Shown: positions 32,806 to 43,187, counted from the first letter of the stretch. The stretch is 64,000 nt of DNA from Muribaculaceae bacterium Isolate-037 (Harlan) (GCA_003762615.1 RIAZ01000013.1:1-64000); one strand, 5' to 3'. Translations and numbers: made by a program. Notes: generated by a model from the letters alone, not told the origin.

Positions 32806-35253
32806 CTACATATCGCCGCAGTCGCCATAGCCGCTGCCGTCCATGGGTTCGCCCTCATTTTTCGACGGTTTGGCTTTCATGTTGCCGAATGAATATTTGA
32901 TGGTGAGGCGGACGGTGCGTCCGTTTCTCCATCTTTCGTTATATTGCGTGTAGTCAGGTCCGGTGGTTGTGCTCTTGAATCGTCGCGAATCGAAGAGATC
33001 GCGGCAGTTGACGGAGAATGACCATGCTCCAAACACTCTTCTCACGCCAAGGTCGACGCTCCAGCCTCCCTGACGAGAACCTTGTGCAGAGAGCATCTTA
33101 GAATTGTAGTTGCCTGTAGCCTGAAGCGAGAGCGACCAGGGGAGACGAACGTTTGCCATCATTCGGGCATCCCATGCGAAACTGTTCTGCTTGTCGCCGC
33201 TGATGGGTACGATGTTGCCGCTTTCCGACTTGAAGTCGTAGTTCCACGCACTGATATGGTTGTTGTATAGATTGACGGTGGTGGTGAGGTCAAGATGGCT
33301 TTTGAAAAGGGAGTTCTTCACCACAATCTCACATCCCGAATTTACTTGATCAGCCACGTTCGCCCAGGTGGTGTACATGACGTCGTTGTCAAGATAGCTG
33401 ATGCGGTTCATCATGTTGGTGGATGTGCGCATGTATGCTGAGAGGCTTATCATGTGGTAGGTCCAGCTCTTGATGTAGTTCAACTCGAAGGCGTTTGAAT
33501 ACATAGGTTCCAACTCCGGATTACCGTATGATATGTTGGTGGGATCTGATATGTCGCGGAACGAGTTGAGCATTCCTCCCCACGGGCGACGCAGACGACG
33601 GGTATAGTTGATCTGCATCTCGTTGTCATGTGGAAGCGACCATGAGATGAAAGCCGAGGGGAAGAGCGCGAAATTGTTTTTCTTAAACTCCTCGACGTCA
33701 CTCTCCGTCTGACCGAACCCAAGCGAGCGGGTGCGTACCTGCCAGCTCTCGGCACGCAATCCGGCTGAGAAACTGAAGTTCTTAACCTTGCCGCCCAGCG
33801 TCGCATAGAGTGCGGAGATATTGTTCTTATATATGAAGCGGTTGTAGAGATCCTGATCTTGGGTCATATCGGCGGCAGAGGTGCCGGTATAGGTGTCGGT
33901 AGGGGTATTTTCCTTGCCGAAGTTGCCATTATAGCCAGCCTCGAGCTTCAGATATTCGTTGAACTGGTTAGTATAGTCCACTTTCACTTCCCACGAACGG
34001 TTGCTCATGTCCATGTTCTGCTCCTGGTAGATTGTCTCCTCGCGGTCAGCGTATGTGATATCCTGAAGGTACGACCTGTTGTTTGGTCCGCTCCAATTGT
34101 TGAACGAGCCTGTGATGTCAAGCACGTGATTGTCGCGCCATTTATGTGTGTAGCTAAGTTCGGCATGTGCACCACGGTGGTCGCCACGGTTGTGGGAATA
34201 ATCAAGGTTAGATAGCCAGTTGCCGGGAACGTTGGAATGGTAGTTGGTAGTGGAATGTCCCCAGTTGTGACCAAACATTCCGAATCCATTGGCTGCAATG
34301 TCGTCCTTGTCAGTCAGATGCACCGTAGCTCCGAGACGGAAGAATAGTCCGTTGCCATGCGATGGGCTTTCCCCTTCGGATTTTGTGTATGTGCCGTTGG
34401 TAAACTCACGGTTCATTAAGGAGCCGCCCTTTGCATGGCGCATACGGAATCCCACGCCGGCGAAAGCATCGACCTTACTGCTGTTGAGATTGACATTGAC
34501 ACCTGCATTGCCGCCGCCACGGGAGTTGCCGCTTATTTCGGCACTTCCGTAATATCCCGCCTTACGGTTCTTCTTGAGTACGATATTGATGATGCCCGCA
34601 GTGCCTTCCGGACTGTATTTCGCCGAAGGGTTGGTGATGACCTCGATTTTGTCGATGGTCTCTGCCGGAATCTGTTCGAGAATCTGCGCACGATTGTCGG
34701 CGGTAAGTCCGGATTCCTTGCCATTTATCCATATTGTCACTGAGGAGTTGCCTCGGAGCGACACTTCACCATCCTGGTCAACTTCTACGGATGGTATTGA
34801 TTCGAGAAGTTCGGATGCTGATTGCCCGGCGGCTGTGACGTTGGCGTCTACGCTAAACACTTTTTTGTCGAGTTCGAAACGCATCTGGCTGCGTATCCCT
34901 TCTACCACCACTTCCTGAAGAAGTTTAGTGTCGTCTGCAAGACGGAGTGTGCCGAGATCAATGTCGTCCTTCTTCACTTCTACCGGACGCTCCTGGTCTA
35001 TACTGCCTACATTTGAAATCTTGACTATATATTTGCCATCCTTCACACCTTTTAGAATGAATACGCCATTCTCATCGGTATTGGTGCCGATCGGAAGAGG
35101 TTTGCCGGTAGCTGCATTCACGAGCTGCACAGTCACGAAATCCATCGGATCGCCTGTTTCCTTGTTGATAACCTTACCTGTAATGTCTCCGGCAGCGAGA
35201 GCCGTCAGAGGGAGAATGCCCATGCATACGGGCATTAGAAATTTTAAGTTCAT
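32806..35253 (-). CDS. SusC-like/TonB-dependent outer-membrane receptor
   Basis: This is an outer-membrane beta-barrel protein with a Bacteroidota-type N-terminal carboxypeptidase-regulatory-like domain (residues 20-95: GDITGKVINKETGDPMDFV, ENGVFILKGVKDG). A plug domain follows (ASELLESIPSVEVDQDGEVSLRG, TAGIINIVLKK), then a long Asn/Tyr-rich barrel (OMP_b-brl_3 type). The start is set at ATG 35253, giving a clean signal peptide MNLKFLMPVCMGILPLTALA; the longer ORF start at 35271 lacks one. No SusD-like partner is adjacent, so the ligand is unknown; a TonB-dependent role is inferred from the family. Confidence 0.85.
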   Translation of the reverse strand: MNLKFLMPVCMGILPLTALAAGDITGKVINKETGDPMDFVTVQLVNAATGKPLPIGTNTDENGVFILKGVKDGKYIVKISNVGSIDQERPVEVKKDDIDLGTLRLADDTKLLQEVVVEGIRSQMRFELDKKVFSVDANVTAAGQSASELLESIPSVEVDQDGEVSLRGNSSVTIWINGKESGLTADNRAQILEQIPAETIDKIEVITNPSAKYSPEGTAGIINIVLKKNRKAGYYGSAEISGNSRGGGNAGVNVNLNSSKVDAFAGVGFRMRHAKGGSLMNREFTNGTYTKSEGESPSHGNGLFFRLGATVHLTDKDDIAANGFGMFGHNWGHSTTNYHSNVPGNWLSNLDYSHNRGDHRGAHAELSYTHKWRDNHVLDITGSFNNWSGPNNRSYLQDITYADREETIYQEQNMDMSNRSWEVKVDYTNQFNEYLKLEAGYNGNFGKENTPTDTYTGTSAADMTQDQDLYNRFIYKNNISALYATLGGKVKNFSFSAGLRAESWQVRTRSLGFGQTESDVEEFKKNNFALFPSAFISWSLPHDNEMQINYTRRLRRPWGGMLNSFRDISDPTNISYGNPELEPMYSNAFELNYIKSWTYHMISLSAYMRTSTNMMNRISYLDNDVMYTTWANVADQVNSGCEIVVKNSLFKSHLDLTTTVNLYNNHISAWNYDFKSESGNIVPISGDKQNSFAWDARMMANVRLPWSLSLQATGNYNSKMLSAQGSRQGGWSVDLGVRRVFGAWSFSVNCRDLFDSRRFKSTTTGPDYTQYNERWRNGRTVRLTIKYSFGNMKAKPSKNEGEPMDGSGYGDCGDM

Positions 35254-35326
35254 AGTTTCATCGTAATTCAATCTTTCTTATGACATCTGTCGCCTGCGAA
35301 AGTTTAAACGGTATCCCCAAAAAAAT

Positions 35327-35481
35327 ACATCATGCACAAACATCAAGCATAAACATTATGCACATCATGATAAAACATCAAGCACATCATATATTGTGTT
35401 GTGCAAAATGCTCACAAATATATGATGTGCATGATGTCACGGCATGATGTGCATGATGTCGTGAACGGATGTGCATGATGT
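35327..35481. repeat. Palindromic minisatellite (GCACATCAT/ATGATGTGC)
   Basis: The left arm (from ACATCATGCACA at 35327) carries GCACATCAT-type units, and the right arm carries the complementary ATGATGTGC units, ending TGTGCATGATGT at 35481. The outermost 12 bp are exact reverse complements. The element ends 2 bp before the stop of the DUF975 gene and has the same inverting-unit architecture as the elements at 5683 and 8168, with a different unit sequence. Confidence 0.75.
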
Positions 35482-35482
35482 G

Positions 35483-36052
35483 TCAGCAGGTGCCGTAGCG
35501 GAGCTGGCGGTAGAAGTTAAGGGTTGTGGCGGTCATGTAGGGTGCCAGCCAGAGGTAACCGATGCCGCAGGTGATGATTGCGAGAATCATCCAGCCTATA
35601 AAGCGGAGGTATAGGCAGAAGAGATTCATCTTTTGTCCGTTCATGAGGTTCCAGCTCATCTTTAGGGCGTCGATGCCGGAGATATTGGGATCATCTGCCA
35701 TGATGAAGAACGTCATGGAGAAGCCCAGACCGATGATAATGCCCGGCACAATCAGTAGGGCGGTGCCGATGCTGACTGCTACGGAGTAAAGCAATCCGGC
35801 AATTAGCGTCTCTACGAAACGGTCGAAGCCCTTGAAAAGTAGGTTGAGGTTCATTGCCTTTGTGTCGACAAGACAGCCGATGAATAGGAAGTAGCCGAAC
35901 GATAGCGATCCGAAGAGAACGAGTTCGCCGATGTAGGTGCACGATGCCGCACCCATGATGACGAGGTAGATCAGTGTGCCGATTGCCGCATTCATCCAAT
36001 TGTCGGCAAGTTGCGCCTTTGCGCGGTGCATCAAAGAGATATTGTCTATCAT
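35483..36052 (-). CDS. DUF975 family membrane protein
   Basis: The 189-aa protein has about five hydrophobic segments and the DUF975 hallmark near the C-terminus, IITCGIGYLWLAPYMTAT followed by NFYRQL. The N-terminal amphipathic RAKAQLADNW is also typical. It is an inner-membrane protein of unknown function. The promoter (plus 36114-36121, minus-strand TAATTTTG) gives a 55-nt leader. It is followed by a large palindromic repeat. Confidence 0.85.
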   Translation of the reverse strand: MIDNISLMHRAKAQLADNWMNAAIGTLIYLVIMGAASCTYIGELVLFGSLSFGYFLFIGCLVDTKAMNLNLLFKGFDRFVETLIAGLLYSVAVSIGTALLIVPGIIIGLGFSMTFFIMADDPNISGIDALKMSWNLMNGQKMNLFCLYLRFIGWMILAIITCGIGYLWLAPYMTATTLNFYRQLRYGTC

Positions 36053-36113
36053 GCTGTTTGAGATTTATAGGTGTATAATAATGAGTAACAGATATCAGTT
36101 GATAAGTGACATA

Positions 36114-36121
36114 CAAAATTA
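36114..36121 (-). promoter_or_regulatory. DUF975 gene promoter -7 element
   Basis: Minus-strand TAATTTTG at plus 36114-36121 matches TAnnTTTG, 62 bases before the start codon. Confidence 0.5.
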
Positions 36122-36228
36122 CAAAAAATTTTTAAAACAACTAATTTTTTATTAAATTCGCGCAAGTGGAAGTCTTGACGGCTTAGTCATGCTGCTTGAC
36201 AAATCTAATCATAAAACATATACATTAC

Positions 36229-38193
36229 ATGAAAGAGAACGAAGACGACATCATGACCGGCACCGGACTGCCGGAAAACGCTTTTCGCGAACTGGGGGCT
36301 GACGAGAGCTACACACCTGTGATGCATCCCGCCCACGACCAGAAAGAGGTGACTCCTTATTCAGTAGTCACCGGTATTGTAATGGCGATAATCTTCTCGG
36401 CGGCTGCCGCATATCTCGGTCTGAGAGTGGGACAGGTGTTTGAGGCGGCTATCCCGATCGCCATAATAGCCGTGGGGTTGAGCAATGCCCTCGGCAAGAA
36501 GAATCCATTGGGACAGAATGTGATTATACAGAGCATCGGCGCATGTTCGGGTGTGATTGTGGCGGGAGCGATCTTCACCCTCCCCGCTCTCTTCATCCTT
36601 CAGGCGAAGTATCCCGACATCACGGTGGAGTTCTATCAGATATTCCTGTCGTCGTTATTGGGCGGCATACTCGGAATATTATTCTTTATCCCGTTCCGTA
36701 AATATTTCGTGAAAGACATGCACGGCAAGTATCCCTTCCCGGAGGCAACAGCCACCACTCAGGTGCTCGTGTCGAGCCAGTCGAAGGATTCAGCCGAGGG
36801 AGGACAGGCAAAGACTCTTGTCGTGGCGTCGCTCATAGGCGGTATCTACGATTATCTTGTGGCTACGTTCGGATGGTGGGCAGAGATGGTGACTTCAATG
36901 GCATCTACTGCCGGACAGGTTTTGGCGGAGAAGACTAAGCTGGTGCTCAGTTGCAATACGGGTGCGGCTCTTCTCGGATTGGGCTACATCGTGGGTCTGA
37001 AATACGCTTTTGTAATATTCGCCGGATCGATATTCGTATGGTGGATCATAATCCCGCTGATGGGCACGTATGGCAGCCCGGAACTGGTGTCAATGTCATC
37101 GGATGCGTTGTTTAAGGATTATGCGCGACTGATAGGCATCGGCGGTATAGCTATGGCAGGTGTCATAGGCATCATAAAGTCATGGCCCATCATCCAGCAA
37201 GCTGTCGGACTCGCCGGCAGAGAGCTTAAAGGTGGTGCATCCTCTGTAAAGGAACAGCGTTGGCAGATGGATATCTCGATGAAGCATATCGTATTCTTTA
37301 TCGTAATAGCCCTTGTAGCAGTTCTCATCTTCTTCTGGGCAGGCGTTATCAACACGTTGTGGCAGGCATTCGTGGCATGGCTTGTAGTCACTGTCATAGC
37401 ATTCCTCTTCACTACTGTTGCTGCTAATGCAATTGCGATAGTAGGCTCGAATCCCGTGTCAGGGATGACTCTTATGACCCTCATCATCGCTTCCGCGATA
37501 TTTGTTGGTATAGGTCTTAACGGCACATCCGGTATCGTGGCATCGATGGTGATAGGCGGTGTTGTCTGCACGGCACTCTCGATGGCAGGCGGTTTTGTGA
37601 CCGACCTCAAGATCGGTTATTGGCTCGGTTCCACTCCAAAGAAGCAGGAGAGTTGGAAATTCCTCGGCACTCTCGTGTCGGCGGCTACAGTCGGTGGTGT
37701 CATCATGCTTCTCAACCAGGTGTATGGTTTCACCGGAGATGATGCGCTTGTGGCTCCGCAGGCAAATGCAATGGCAAAGGTGATTGAGCCGCTTATGATG
37801 GGTGGTGACACTCCATGGATTCTGTATATGGTAGGTGCTATTCTTGCCTGCATCCTTAACTGGCTTGGTGTGCCGGCATTGGCATTCTGTCTGGGTATGT
37901 TCATCCCCTTGTCGCTCAATACTCCGATGCTTGTCGGCGGTGCTATCGCATACTACGTCAGCAATTCTTCCAAGGATAAGGTTGTCAATGATGCCCGTCG
38001 TGACCGTGGCACTCTGATTTCGTCGGGTCTTATCGCCGGCGGTGCATTGTTCGGTGTGTTTGCTGCAATCACCCGCTTCGTAGGGTTTGAATATCAGACT
38101 CCAGGCAGCTACGAGATGACGCAGATGCTCGGATGCGTGGCTTACCTGCTTCTCATCGGCTACCTTATCTGGGATAGCAAACGTGCGAAATAA
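36229..38193 (+). CDS. OPT family oligopeptide transporter
   Basis: This multi-pass inner-membrane transporter of the oligopeptide transporter family probably imports small peptides or metal-peptide complexes. ATG 36229 (654 aa) is preferred to an earlier ATG at 36196 because it gives the soluble N-terminus MKENEDDIMTGTGLPENAF. Family features are VTGIVMAIIFSAAAAYLGLRVGQVFEA, KYPFPEATATTQVLV and ANAIAIVGSNPVSGMT. The C-terminal YYVSNSSKDKVVNDARRDRG lies between the last helices. It is followed by a strong terminator and stands alone. Confidence 0.92.
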   Translation: MKENEDDIMTGTGLPENAFRELGADESYTPVMHPAHDQKEVTPYSVVTGIVMAIIFSAAAAYLGLRVGQVFEAAIPIAIIAVGLSNALGKKNPLGQNVIIQSIGACSGVIVAGAIFTLPALFILQAKYPDITVEFYQIFLSSLLGGILGILFFIPFRKYFVKDMHGKYPFPEATATTQVLVSSQSKDSAEGGQAKTLVVASLIGGIYDYLVATFGWWAEMVTSMASTAGQVLAEKTKLVLSCNTGAALLGLGYIVGLKYAFVIFAGSIFVWWIIIPLMGTYGSPELVSMSSDALFKDYARLIGIGGIAMAGVIGIIKSWPIIQQAVGLAGRELKGGASSVKEQRWQMDISMKHIVFFIVIALVAVLIFFWAGVINTLWQAFVAWLVVTVIAFLFTTVAANAIAIVGSNPVSGMTLMTLIIASAIFVGIGLNGTSGIVASMVIGGVVCTALSMAGGFVTDLKIGYWLGSTPKKQESWKFLGTLVSAATVGGVIMLLNQVYGFTGDDALVAPQANAMAKVIEPLMMGGDTPWILYMVGAILACILNWLGVPALAFCLGMFIPLSLNTPMLVGGAIAYYVSNSSKDKVVNDARRDRGTLISSGLIAGGALFGVFAAITRFVGFEYQTPGSYEMTQMLGCVAYLLLIGYLIWDSKRAK

Positions 38194-38246
38194 CATGGAA
38201 TAATCCATAGAAAACCTCATCTGGTATTGTATGGGGTAAGTGTCTA

Positions 38247-38300
38247 AGTGCCCACTTCCATTTGTAGCTTAACCTGCAAACGGAAGTGGGCACTGAATTT
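38247..38300 (+). terminator. Terminator of OPT gene
   Basis: AGTGCCCACTTCC (38247-38259) pairs perfectly with GGAAGTGGGCACT (38282-38294), with further CATTTG/CAAAC pairing toward the loop and GAATTTTT after it. Confidence 0.85.
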
Positions 38301-38367
38301 TTCATTTATGACGTTATCAATTTATTCTTGGGCGATTTCCGGATTTTGAAATGTCATGTGATTTGTT

Positions 38368-38375
38368 TATTTTTG
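38368..38375 (+). promoter_or_regulatory. Promoter -7 of AAA/PD-(D/E)XK gene
   Basis: TATTTTTG matches TAnnTTTG and would start transcription near 38382. This supports ATG 38414 as the start codon and not 38351, which lies upstream of the promoter. Confidence 0.55.
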
Positions 38376-38413
38376 CATTGAAGTTTATCAGAAATAAATC
38401 ACTACATTTTAAT

Positions 38414-39997
38414 ATGCCTGATGATTCTATAAAATATCCGATTGGAGTGCAGTCTTTCGAGGAATTGCGGAAGGGTGGCTACGTATATATAGACAAGACC
38501 TCAATATTTCCGGAATTATTCCGTAAGAAATATTATTTCATGTCGCGTCCGCGCAGATTTGGAAAGAGTCTTTTATTATCTACTTTGGAAGCTTTTTTCA
38601 AAGGTAAGAAAGAGTTGTTTGAAGGCTTGACAATATACGATCTGGAGAAAGAATGGATTGAATATCCGGTAGTGCATATTGATTTTGCAACAATGAACGA
38701 GTGTGAAATCCTGAATTTTGAGAAGGATTTACGTCTCATGATCAAAAATATTGCGGAGGAATATGGCGTTGATCCCGAAAAAGACGGTTGGTATCCGGAT
38801 GAATACACGTTGGGAAGTCTGTTCTCTGAATTGATAAGGATATTGGCAAAGAAAACGGGTAGGAATGTGGTGGTGCTGATTGATGAATACGACAAGGGTA
38901 TTCTTGATCTTCTTCAGGATGAGGAGAAGTTGCAGCAAGCGACAGTGGCTTTACGCCCATTCTTTTCTGTACTTAAATCGCAAGACCGTTATATAAAATT
39001 TGCATTCGTCACCGGGGTGTCGCGGTTTCGCAACACAACGCTCTTTTCCGGATTTAATAATCCGTCGGATATAAGTATGGACGCACGTTTCGGCACGTTG
39101 CTCGGTATTACAAAGGAGGAGATGTTGCGTTATTTGTCATCAGGAATAAAGGAACTTGCGGAATCGTATAATTATCCATGTGACAAGACGATAGAATTGT
39201 TGACAAATAAATATGACGGCTATCGGTTTACACGTGCAAAGGAATACGTATTCAATCCATTTAGTCTATTGAGTGCATTAGATTCCAGGCAATTGGATCC
39301 ATATTGGATAATGACCGGTTCGTCAAGGATATTGGCAAAGTTCTTAAAGAAATCTCGTTTTAGATTAGAAGACTTGACAGAAAAGTGGGTGTCGTTTGAA
39401 AAATTGTCTACTCCGTTTTCAGTTGATAATCCATTGTCTCTGTTTTTCCAGACAGGTTATCTGACCATACGGGATTTTGATGGCGACGGTTATTATCGCC
39501 TTGGTATACCCAATCAGGAAGTGCAGTCTTCTTTGGTCAATCTTCTTATTCCTGAGTTTGTGGAGGGTGATGCCGGATTTGAGATTGAAGACATACAGCA
39601 GACACTACGCAGGGCTATTAATAATGGCGATGTAGATGGAATGATGCGTACTCTTAAAGGGTTGTTGGCAAGTGTGCCATATCAGATTATTGATAACAAA
39701 CCTATGGAGAAACATCTTCACTTGTGCCTGTATATGATATTTATGATGTTAGGAGCAAACTCAGAATGTGAGGTTTCGCGATCAGCCGGAAGGGTTGACA
39801 TGGTGGCGCAGACTCCGTGGCGAGTCTATGTGTTTGAATTTAAGATTGATCGGAATCCTTCCGAGGCATTGCGTCAAATATCATCTAAAGGATATTCTTT
39901 GTCATGGGAGGCAAGGGACAGGACTGTGGTGAAGGTGGGCGTGAATTTCTCTACGGAATTACGCACTATTTCTGATTGGTCGTATGAAATAATTTAA
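38414..39997 (+). CDS. AAA-ATPase-like protein with PD-(D/E)XK domain
   Basis: This 527-aa protein belongs to the Bacteroidales-expanded AAA-ATPase_like/PDDEXK_9 family. The N-terminus has YPIGVQSFEELRKGGYVYIDKT and the nucleotide-binding SRPRRFGKS (Gly50, Lys51). Walker B is NVVVLIDEYDKGILD near residue 154. The C-terminal nuclease-like segment is RVDMVAQT then VYVFEFKI (about 460-480), followed by a SxEALRQI helix. Genomes of this group carry several paralogues of unknown function; links to defence or mobile DNA have been proposed but are not settled. It stands alone between OPT and fcl. Confidence 0.88.
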   Translation: MPDDSIKYPIGVQSFEELRKGGYVYIDKTSIFPELFRKKYYFMSRPRRFGKSLLLSTLEAFFKGKKELFEGLTIYDLEKEWIEYPVVHIDFATMNECEILNFEKDLRLMIKNIAEEYGVDPEKDGWYPDEYTLGSLFSELIRILAKKTGRNVVVLIDEYDKGILDLLQDEEKLQQATVALRPFFSVLKSQDRYIKFAFVTGVSRFRNTTLFSGFNNPSDISMDARFGTLLGITKEEMLRYLSSGIKELAESYNYPCDKTIELLTNKYDGYRFTRAKEYVFNPFSLLSALDSRQLDPYWIMTGSSRILAKFLKKSRFRLEDLTEKWVSFEKLSTPFSVDNPLSLFFQTGYLTIRDFDGDGYYRLGIPNQEVQSSLVNLLIPEFVEGDAGFEIEDIQQTLRRAINNGDVDGMMRTLKGLLASVPYQIIDNKPMEKHLHLCLYMIFMMLGANSECEVSRSAGRVDMVAQTPWRVYVFEFKIDRNPSEALRQISSKGYSLSWEARDRTVVKVGVNFSTELRTISDWSYEII

Positions 39998-40029
39998 GGA
40001 GGTTACGTTGTTAATCATTAGATGAATTT

Positions 40030-40971
40030 ATGGAAAAGAATTCAAAAATTTACGTGGCGGGTCATCGCGGAATGGTAGGCTCTGCCATTGTGCGGGAGTT
40101 GAAACGTCAAGGATATGAGAATATTATCACCCGTACTCATGCCGAACTTGATCTTGTGAATCAAAAGGCAGTGGATGATTTCTTTGCCGCCGAACGTCCG
40201 GAATACGTGTTTTTGGCAGCAGCAAAGGTGGGCGGAATTGAGGCAAACGCATCGCATCCGGCAGATTTCATGTATCAGAACATGATGCTTGAGATGAACG
40301 TCATAAACGCTGCGTGGCGCAACGGTTGCAAGAAACTGGAATTTCTCGGTTCATCCTGTATTTACCCGCGTCTTGCCCCTCAGCCGATGCCCGAATCATG
40401 TCTGTTGACCTCCTCTCTCGAACAGACGAATGAGGCATACGCCTTGGCGAAGATCAGTGGTCTGAAATATTGCGAGTATCTAAACCGTCAGTATGGCACC
40501 GACTATATATCGGTGATGCCTACAAACCTATATGGACCGAACGATAACTATCATCCTACGCATAGCCATGTGCTTCCGGCTCTTATCCGTCGCTTCCACG
40601 AGGCAAAGGAGAATGGATTGAAGGAAGTGGTATGTTGGGGCGACGGCAGTCCGCTCCGGGAGTTCCTTTACGTGGATGACCTTGCAAACCTCTGTGTGTT
40701 CCTGATGAATAATTACAGTGGCAACGAGACTGTGAATGCCGGCACCGGGAAGGAACTGACAATAAAGGAGCTTTCCGAACTTGTGGCAAAGACTGTCGGT
40801 TATGAAGGGAGGATTGTATGGGATACTTCCAAACCTAACGGCACGCCCCGCAAACTCCTTGACGTGAGCAAGGCGCAGGCTCTCGGATGGAACTACAGGA
40901 CAGAACTTCCCGATGGATTGCGACTCGCCTACGAGGATTTCCTTTCCAATCCCATGCGTGCCGAACGCTAA
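40030..40971 (+). CDS. fcl: GDP-L-fucose synthase
   Basis: This enzyme epimerises and reduces GDP-4-keto-6-deoxymannose to GDP-L-fucose, used for surface polysaccharides and glycoproteins. The NADP-binding motif is [11 protein letters not shown] (residues 11-21). The SDR triad is Ser in FLGSSCIYP, with YALAK (Tyr/Lys). The loop [22 protein letters not shown] is characteristic of the family. Length 313 aa is typical. No GDP-mannose dehydratase gene is adjacent, so the pathway is completed elsewhere. Confidence 0.95.
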   Translation: MEKNSKIYVAGHRGMVGSAIVRELKRQGYENIITRTHAELDLVNQKAVDDFFAAERPEYVFLAAAKVGGIEANASHPADFMYQNMMLEMNVINAAWRNGCKKLEFLGSSCIYPRLAPQPMPESCLLTSSLEQTNEAYALAKISGLKYCEYLNRQYGTDYISVMPTNLYGPNDNYHPTHSHVLPALIRRFHEAKENGLKEVVCWGDGSPLREFLYVDDLANLCVFLMNNYSGNETVNAGTGKELTIKELSELVAKTVGYEGRIVWDTSKPNGTPRKLLDVSKAQALGWNYRTELPDGLRLAYEDFLSNPMRAER

Positions 40972-41007
40972 TCCGATTCCCACAGAAGCATATATGGATT
41001 AGTTAAT

Positions 41008-41055
41008 AAAAATCACCCCCGTAGTCTATGAGAAATGACTGCGGGGGTGATTTTT
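41008..41055. terminator. Bidirectional terminator
   Basis: AAAAATCACCCCCG (41008-41021) pairs with CGGGGGTGATTTTT (41042-41055), with additional TAGTC/GACTG pairing inside. It separates convergent fcl and asd. Confidence 0.9.
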
Positions 41056-41080
41056 TTGATTACCGATTGTATATTTCGTC

Positions 41081-42100
41081 TTACTTTTTCAGGCGGTCGT
41101 CATGCTCAAGGAGCCAGAGCGCGATCTGGACGGCGTTGAGGGCGGCGCCTTTCTTTATCTGGTCGCCTACTACCCAGAAGCTGAGCCCGTTGGGATCGCA
41201 GAGATCTTTGCGCAGACGTCCTACATATACGGGATCCTTGCCTGTGATGTCGAGCGGCATCGGGTATTCCTTCTCGGCAGGATTATCCTTGACGATCAGA
41301 CCTGGAGCCTTCTCAAAGGCAGCAAGCACCTCCTCTGTAGAGAGCGGACGCTCAGTCTCAAGCCAGATAGCCTCGCTATGAGCACGCAGAACGGGAACGC
41401 GCACACACGTTGCGCTGACCTTGATGTCGTCGGAATGCATGATCTTACGCGTCTCGTTATACATCTTCATCTCCTCCTTCGTATAGCCGTTTTCGGTAAA
41501 CACGTCTACGTGGGGGATGAGGTTGAATGCAAGCTGATAAGCAAACTTCTCGATTGTCGGCGCGTTGCCGTCGGCAAGCTCCTTATACTGGTTGATAAGC
41601 TCCTGCATGGCAGCAGCACCCGCGCCGCTGGCAGCCTGATAAGTTGCCACGTGCACACGGCGGATGGGGGAGAGGTCGTGGATAGGCTTCAGAGCCACCA
41701 CCATCTGTATCGTTGTACAGTTAGGGTTGCCGATTATATTGCGCGGACGGTCGAGGGCATCCTCTCCGTTTACTTCCGGCACCACCAAAGGCACGTCAGC
41801 ATCCATACGGAACGCGCTGCTGTTGTCGATCATGACTGCACCGTGGCGAGTGATCACGTCGGCATATTCCTTTGAAGTGCCCGCACCGGCTGAAGTGAAG
41901 GCAATGTCTATGCCGGAGAAGTCGGAATCTTTCGACAGAAGCTCTACAACCACTCTCTTGCCGCGGAACTCATACTCTGAACCTGCGCTGCGCGGCGAAC
42001 CGAAGAGACGCAGATTGTCTACGGGAAAATTCTGCTCGTCAAGCACTTTGAGAAGCTCCTGACCTACTGCGCCACTGGCGCCTACTATTGCTACGTTCAT
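41081..42100 (-). CDS. asd: Aspartate-semialdehyde dehydrogenase
   Basis: This enzyme reduces aspartyl phosphate to aspartate semialdehyde for Lys, Thr, Met and diaminopimelate synthesis. NADP-binding is at [15 protein letters not shown] (residues 3-17). Catalytic Cys128 is in [27 protein letters not shown] and the His in [15 protein letters not shown] are conserved. The 339-aa length is normal. It lies 27 bp downstream of fabD and is likely transcribed from the fabD promoter. Confidence 0.97.
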   Translation of the reverse strand: MNVAIVGASGAVGQELLKVLDEQNFPVDNLRLFGSPRSAGSEYEFRGKRVVVELLSKDSDFSGIDIAFTSAGAGTSKEYADVITRHGAVMIDNSSAFRMDADVPLVVPEVNGEDALDRPRNIIGNPNCTTIQMVVALKPIHDLSPIRRVHVATYQAASGAGAAAMQELINQYKELADGNAPTIEKFAYQLAFNLIPHVDVFTENGYTKEEMKMYNETRKIMHSDDIKVSATCVRVPVLRAHSEAIWLETERPLSTEEVLAAFEKAPGLIVKDNPAEKEYPMPLDITGKDPVYVGRLRKDLCDPNGLSFWVVGDQIKKGAALNAVQIALWLLEHDDRLKK

Positions 42101-42127
42101 AATGAGTGTCTCCTTTTTGCGTGGTGA

Positions 42128-43006
42128 TTACTGCTTGCCGGAAGTGGCAACTCCGCGGTTGATTTTCTTCACCAGACCCTGAAGCACAGAGCCGGGACCA
42201 AGCTCGATAAATTCATCGGCACCGTCAGCGATCATAGCCTCTACGTCCTGAGTCCAACGCACCGGAGCGGTGAGCTGCTTGATGAGGTTAGCCTTGATCT
42301 CTTCAGGATCTGTGTGAGGCTTGGCGTCTACATTCTGATATACGGGGCATACGGGAGTCTGGAATTTCGCTGCTGCGATAGCCTCTGCGAGCTCCTCCTG
42401 TGCAGGCTGCATGAGAGGGCTATGGAACGCACCGCCCACTTTAAGCTTCATTGCACGTTTTGCACCGGCAGCAAGCATCTTCTCGCATGCGGCATCAATA
42501 CCTTCCACTGTGCCGGAGATTACCACCTGACCGGGGCAGTTGTAGTTGGCGGGAGCAACAACGTCGTCTACTTCAGCGCAAAGCTCCTCTACCTTGGCAT
42601 CGGGAAGCGCAAGCACTGCTGCCATTGTTGAGGGGCGTGCCTCACATGCCTTCTGCATGGCGTGTGCACGGGCTGACACAAGTTTGAGTCCCTCCTCAAA
42701 TGAGAGAGCACCGGCTGCCACGAGTGCTGAGAACTCTCCGAGGCTGTGACCGGCTACCATGTCTGGCTTGAACTCGTCGCCAAGACTTTTGGCGAGAATC
42801 ACGCTGTGGAGGAAGATGGCGGGCTGTGTCACCTTTGTCTGCTTGAGGTCGTCCTCTGTGCCTTCAAACATGAGGTCTGTGATACGGAAACCGAGAATCT
42901 CGTTTGCCTCGTCAAAGAGTTTGCGAGCTTCTGCATTTGTCTCGTAGAGGTCTTTACCCATGCCTACGAACTGAGCACCCTGGCCCGGGAAAACGTATGC
43001 TTTCAT
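42128..43006 (-). CDS. fabD: Malonyl-CoA:ACP transacylase
   Basis: FabD transfers malonyl groups from CoA to acyl carrier protein in fatty-acid synthesis. GQGAQ starts at residue 8, and nucleophile Ser88 is in GHSLGE, with the downstream GAFHSPLM loop. The start is ATG 43006 (292 aa): the longer ORF (to 43105) would begin upstream of the predicted promoter at 43063-43070 and adds a non-family N-terminus. It is first in a fabD-asd unit. Confidence 0.96.
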   Translation of the reverse strand: MKAYVFPGQGAQFVGMGKDLYETNAEARKLFDEANEILGFRITDLMFEGTEDDLKQTKVTQPAIFLHSVILAKSLGDEFKPDMVAGHSLGEFSALVAAGALSFEEGLKLVSARAHAMQKACEARPSTMAAVLALPDAKVEELCAEVDDVVAPANYNCPGQVVISGTVEGIDAACEKMLAAGAKRAMKLKVGGAFHSPLMQPAQEELAEAIAAAKFQTPVCPVYQNVDAKPHTDPEEIKANLIKQLTAPVRWTQDVEAMIADGADEFIELGPGSVLQGLVKKINRGVATSGKQ

Positions 43007-43062
43007 TCTTAATCTGTTGTTGTTTTTTACCTTTGGGATAAAATGTTCGAAACTTTTGGCGA

Positions 43063-43070
43063 CAAAGTTA
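43063..43070 (-). promoter_or_regulatory. fabD-asd promoter -7 element
   Basis: Minus-strand TAACTTTG (plus CAAAGTTA) matches TAnnTTTG. It lies 57 bases before the fabD ATG and decides the start codon. Confidence 0.65.
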
Positions 43071-43187
43071 CGAAAAATATCTGTATTAGAGAAATATTTC
43101 TTCAATAAGAGGTCATAATGCGGTTTATACCGTCATTTTGGCATGATATAATACAAGAAATCTTGTCATGAGAAATCTCACTCCGGG

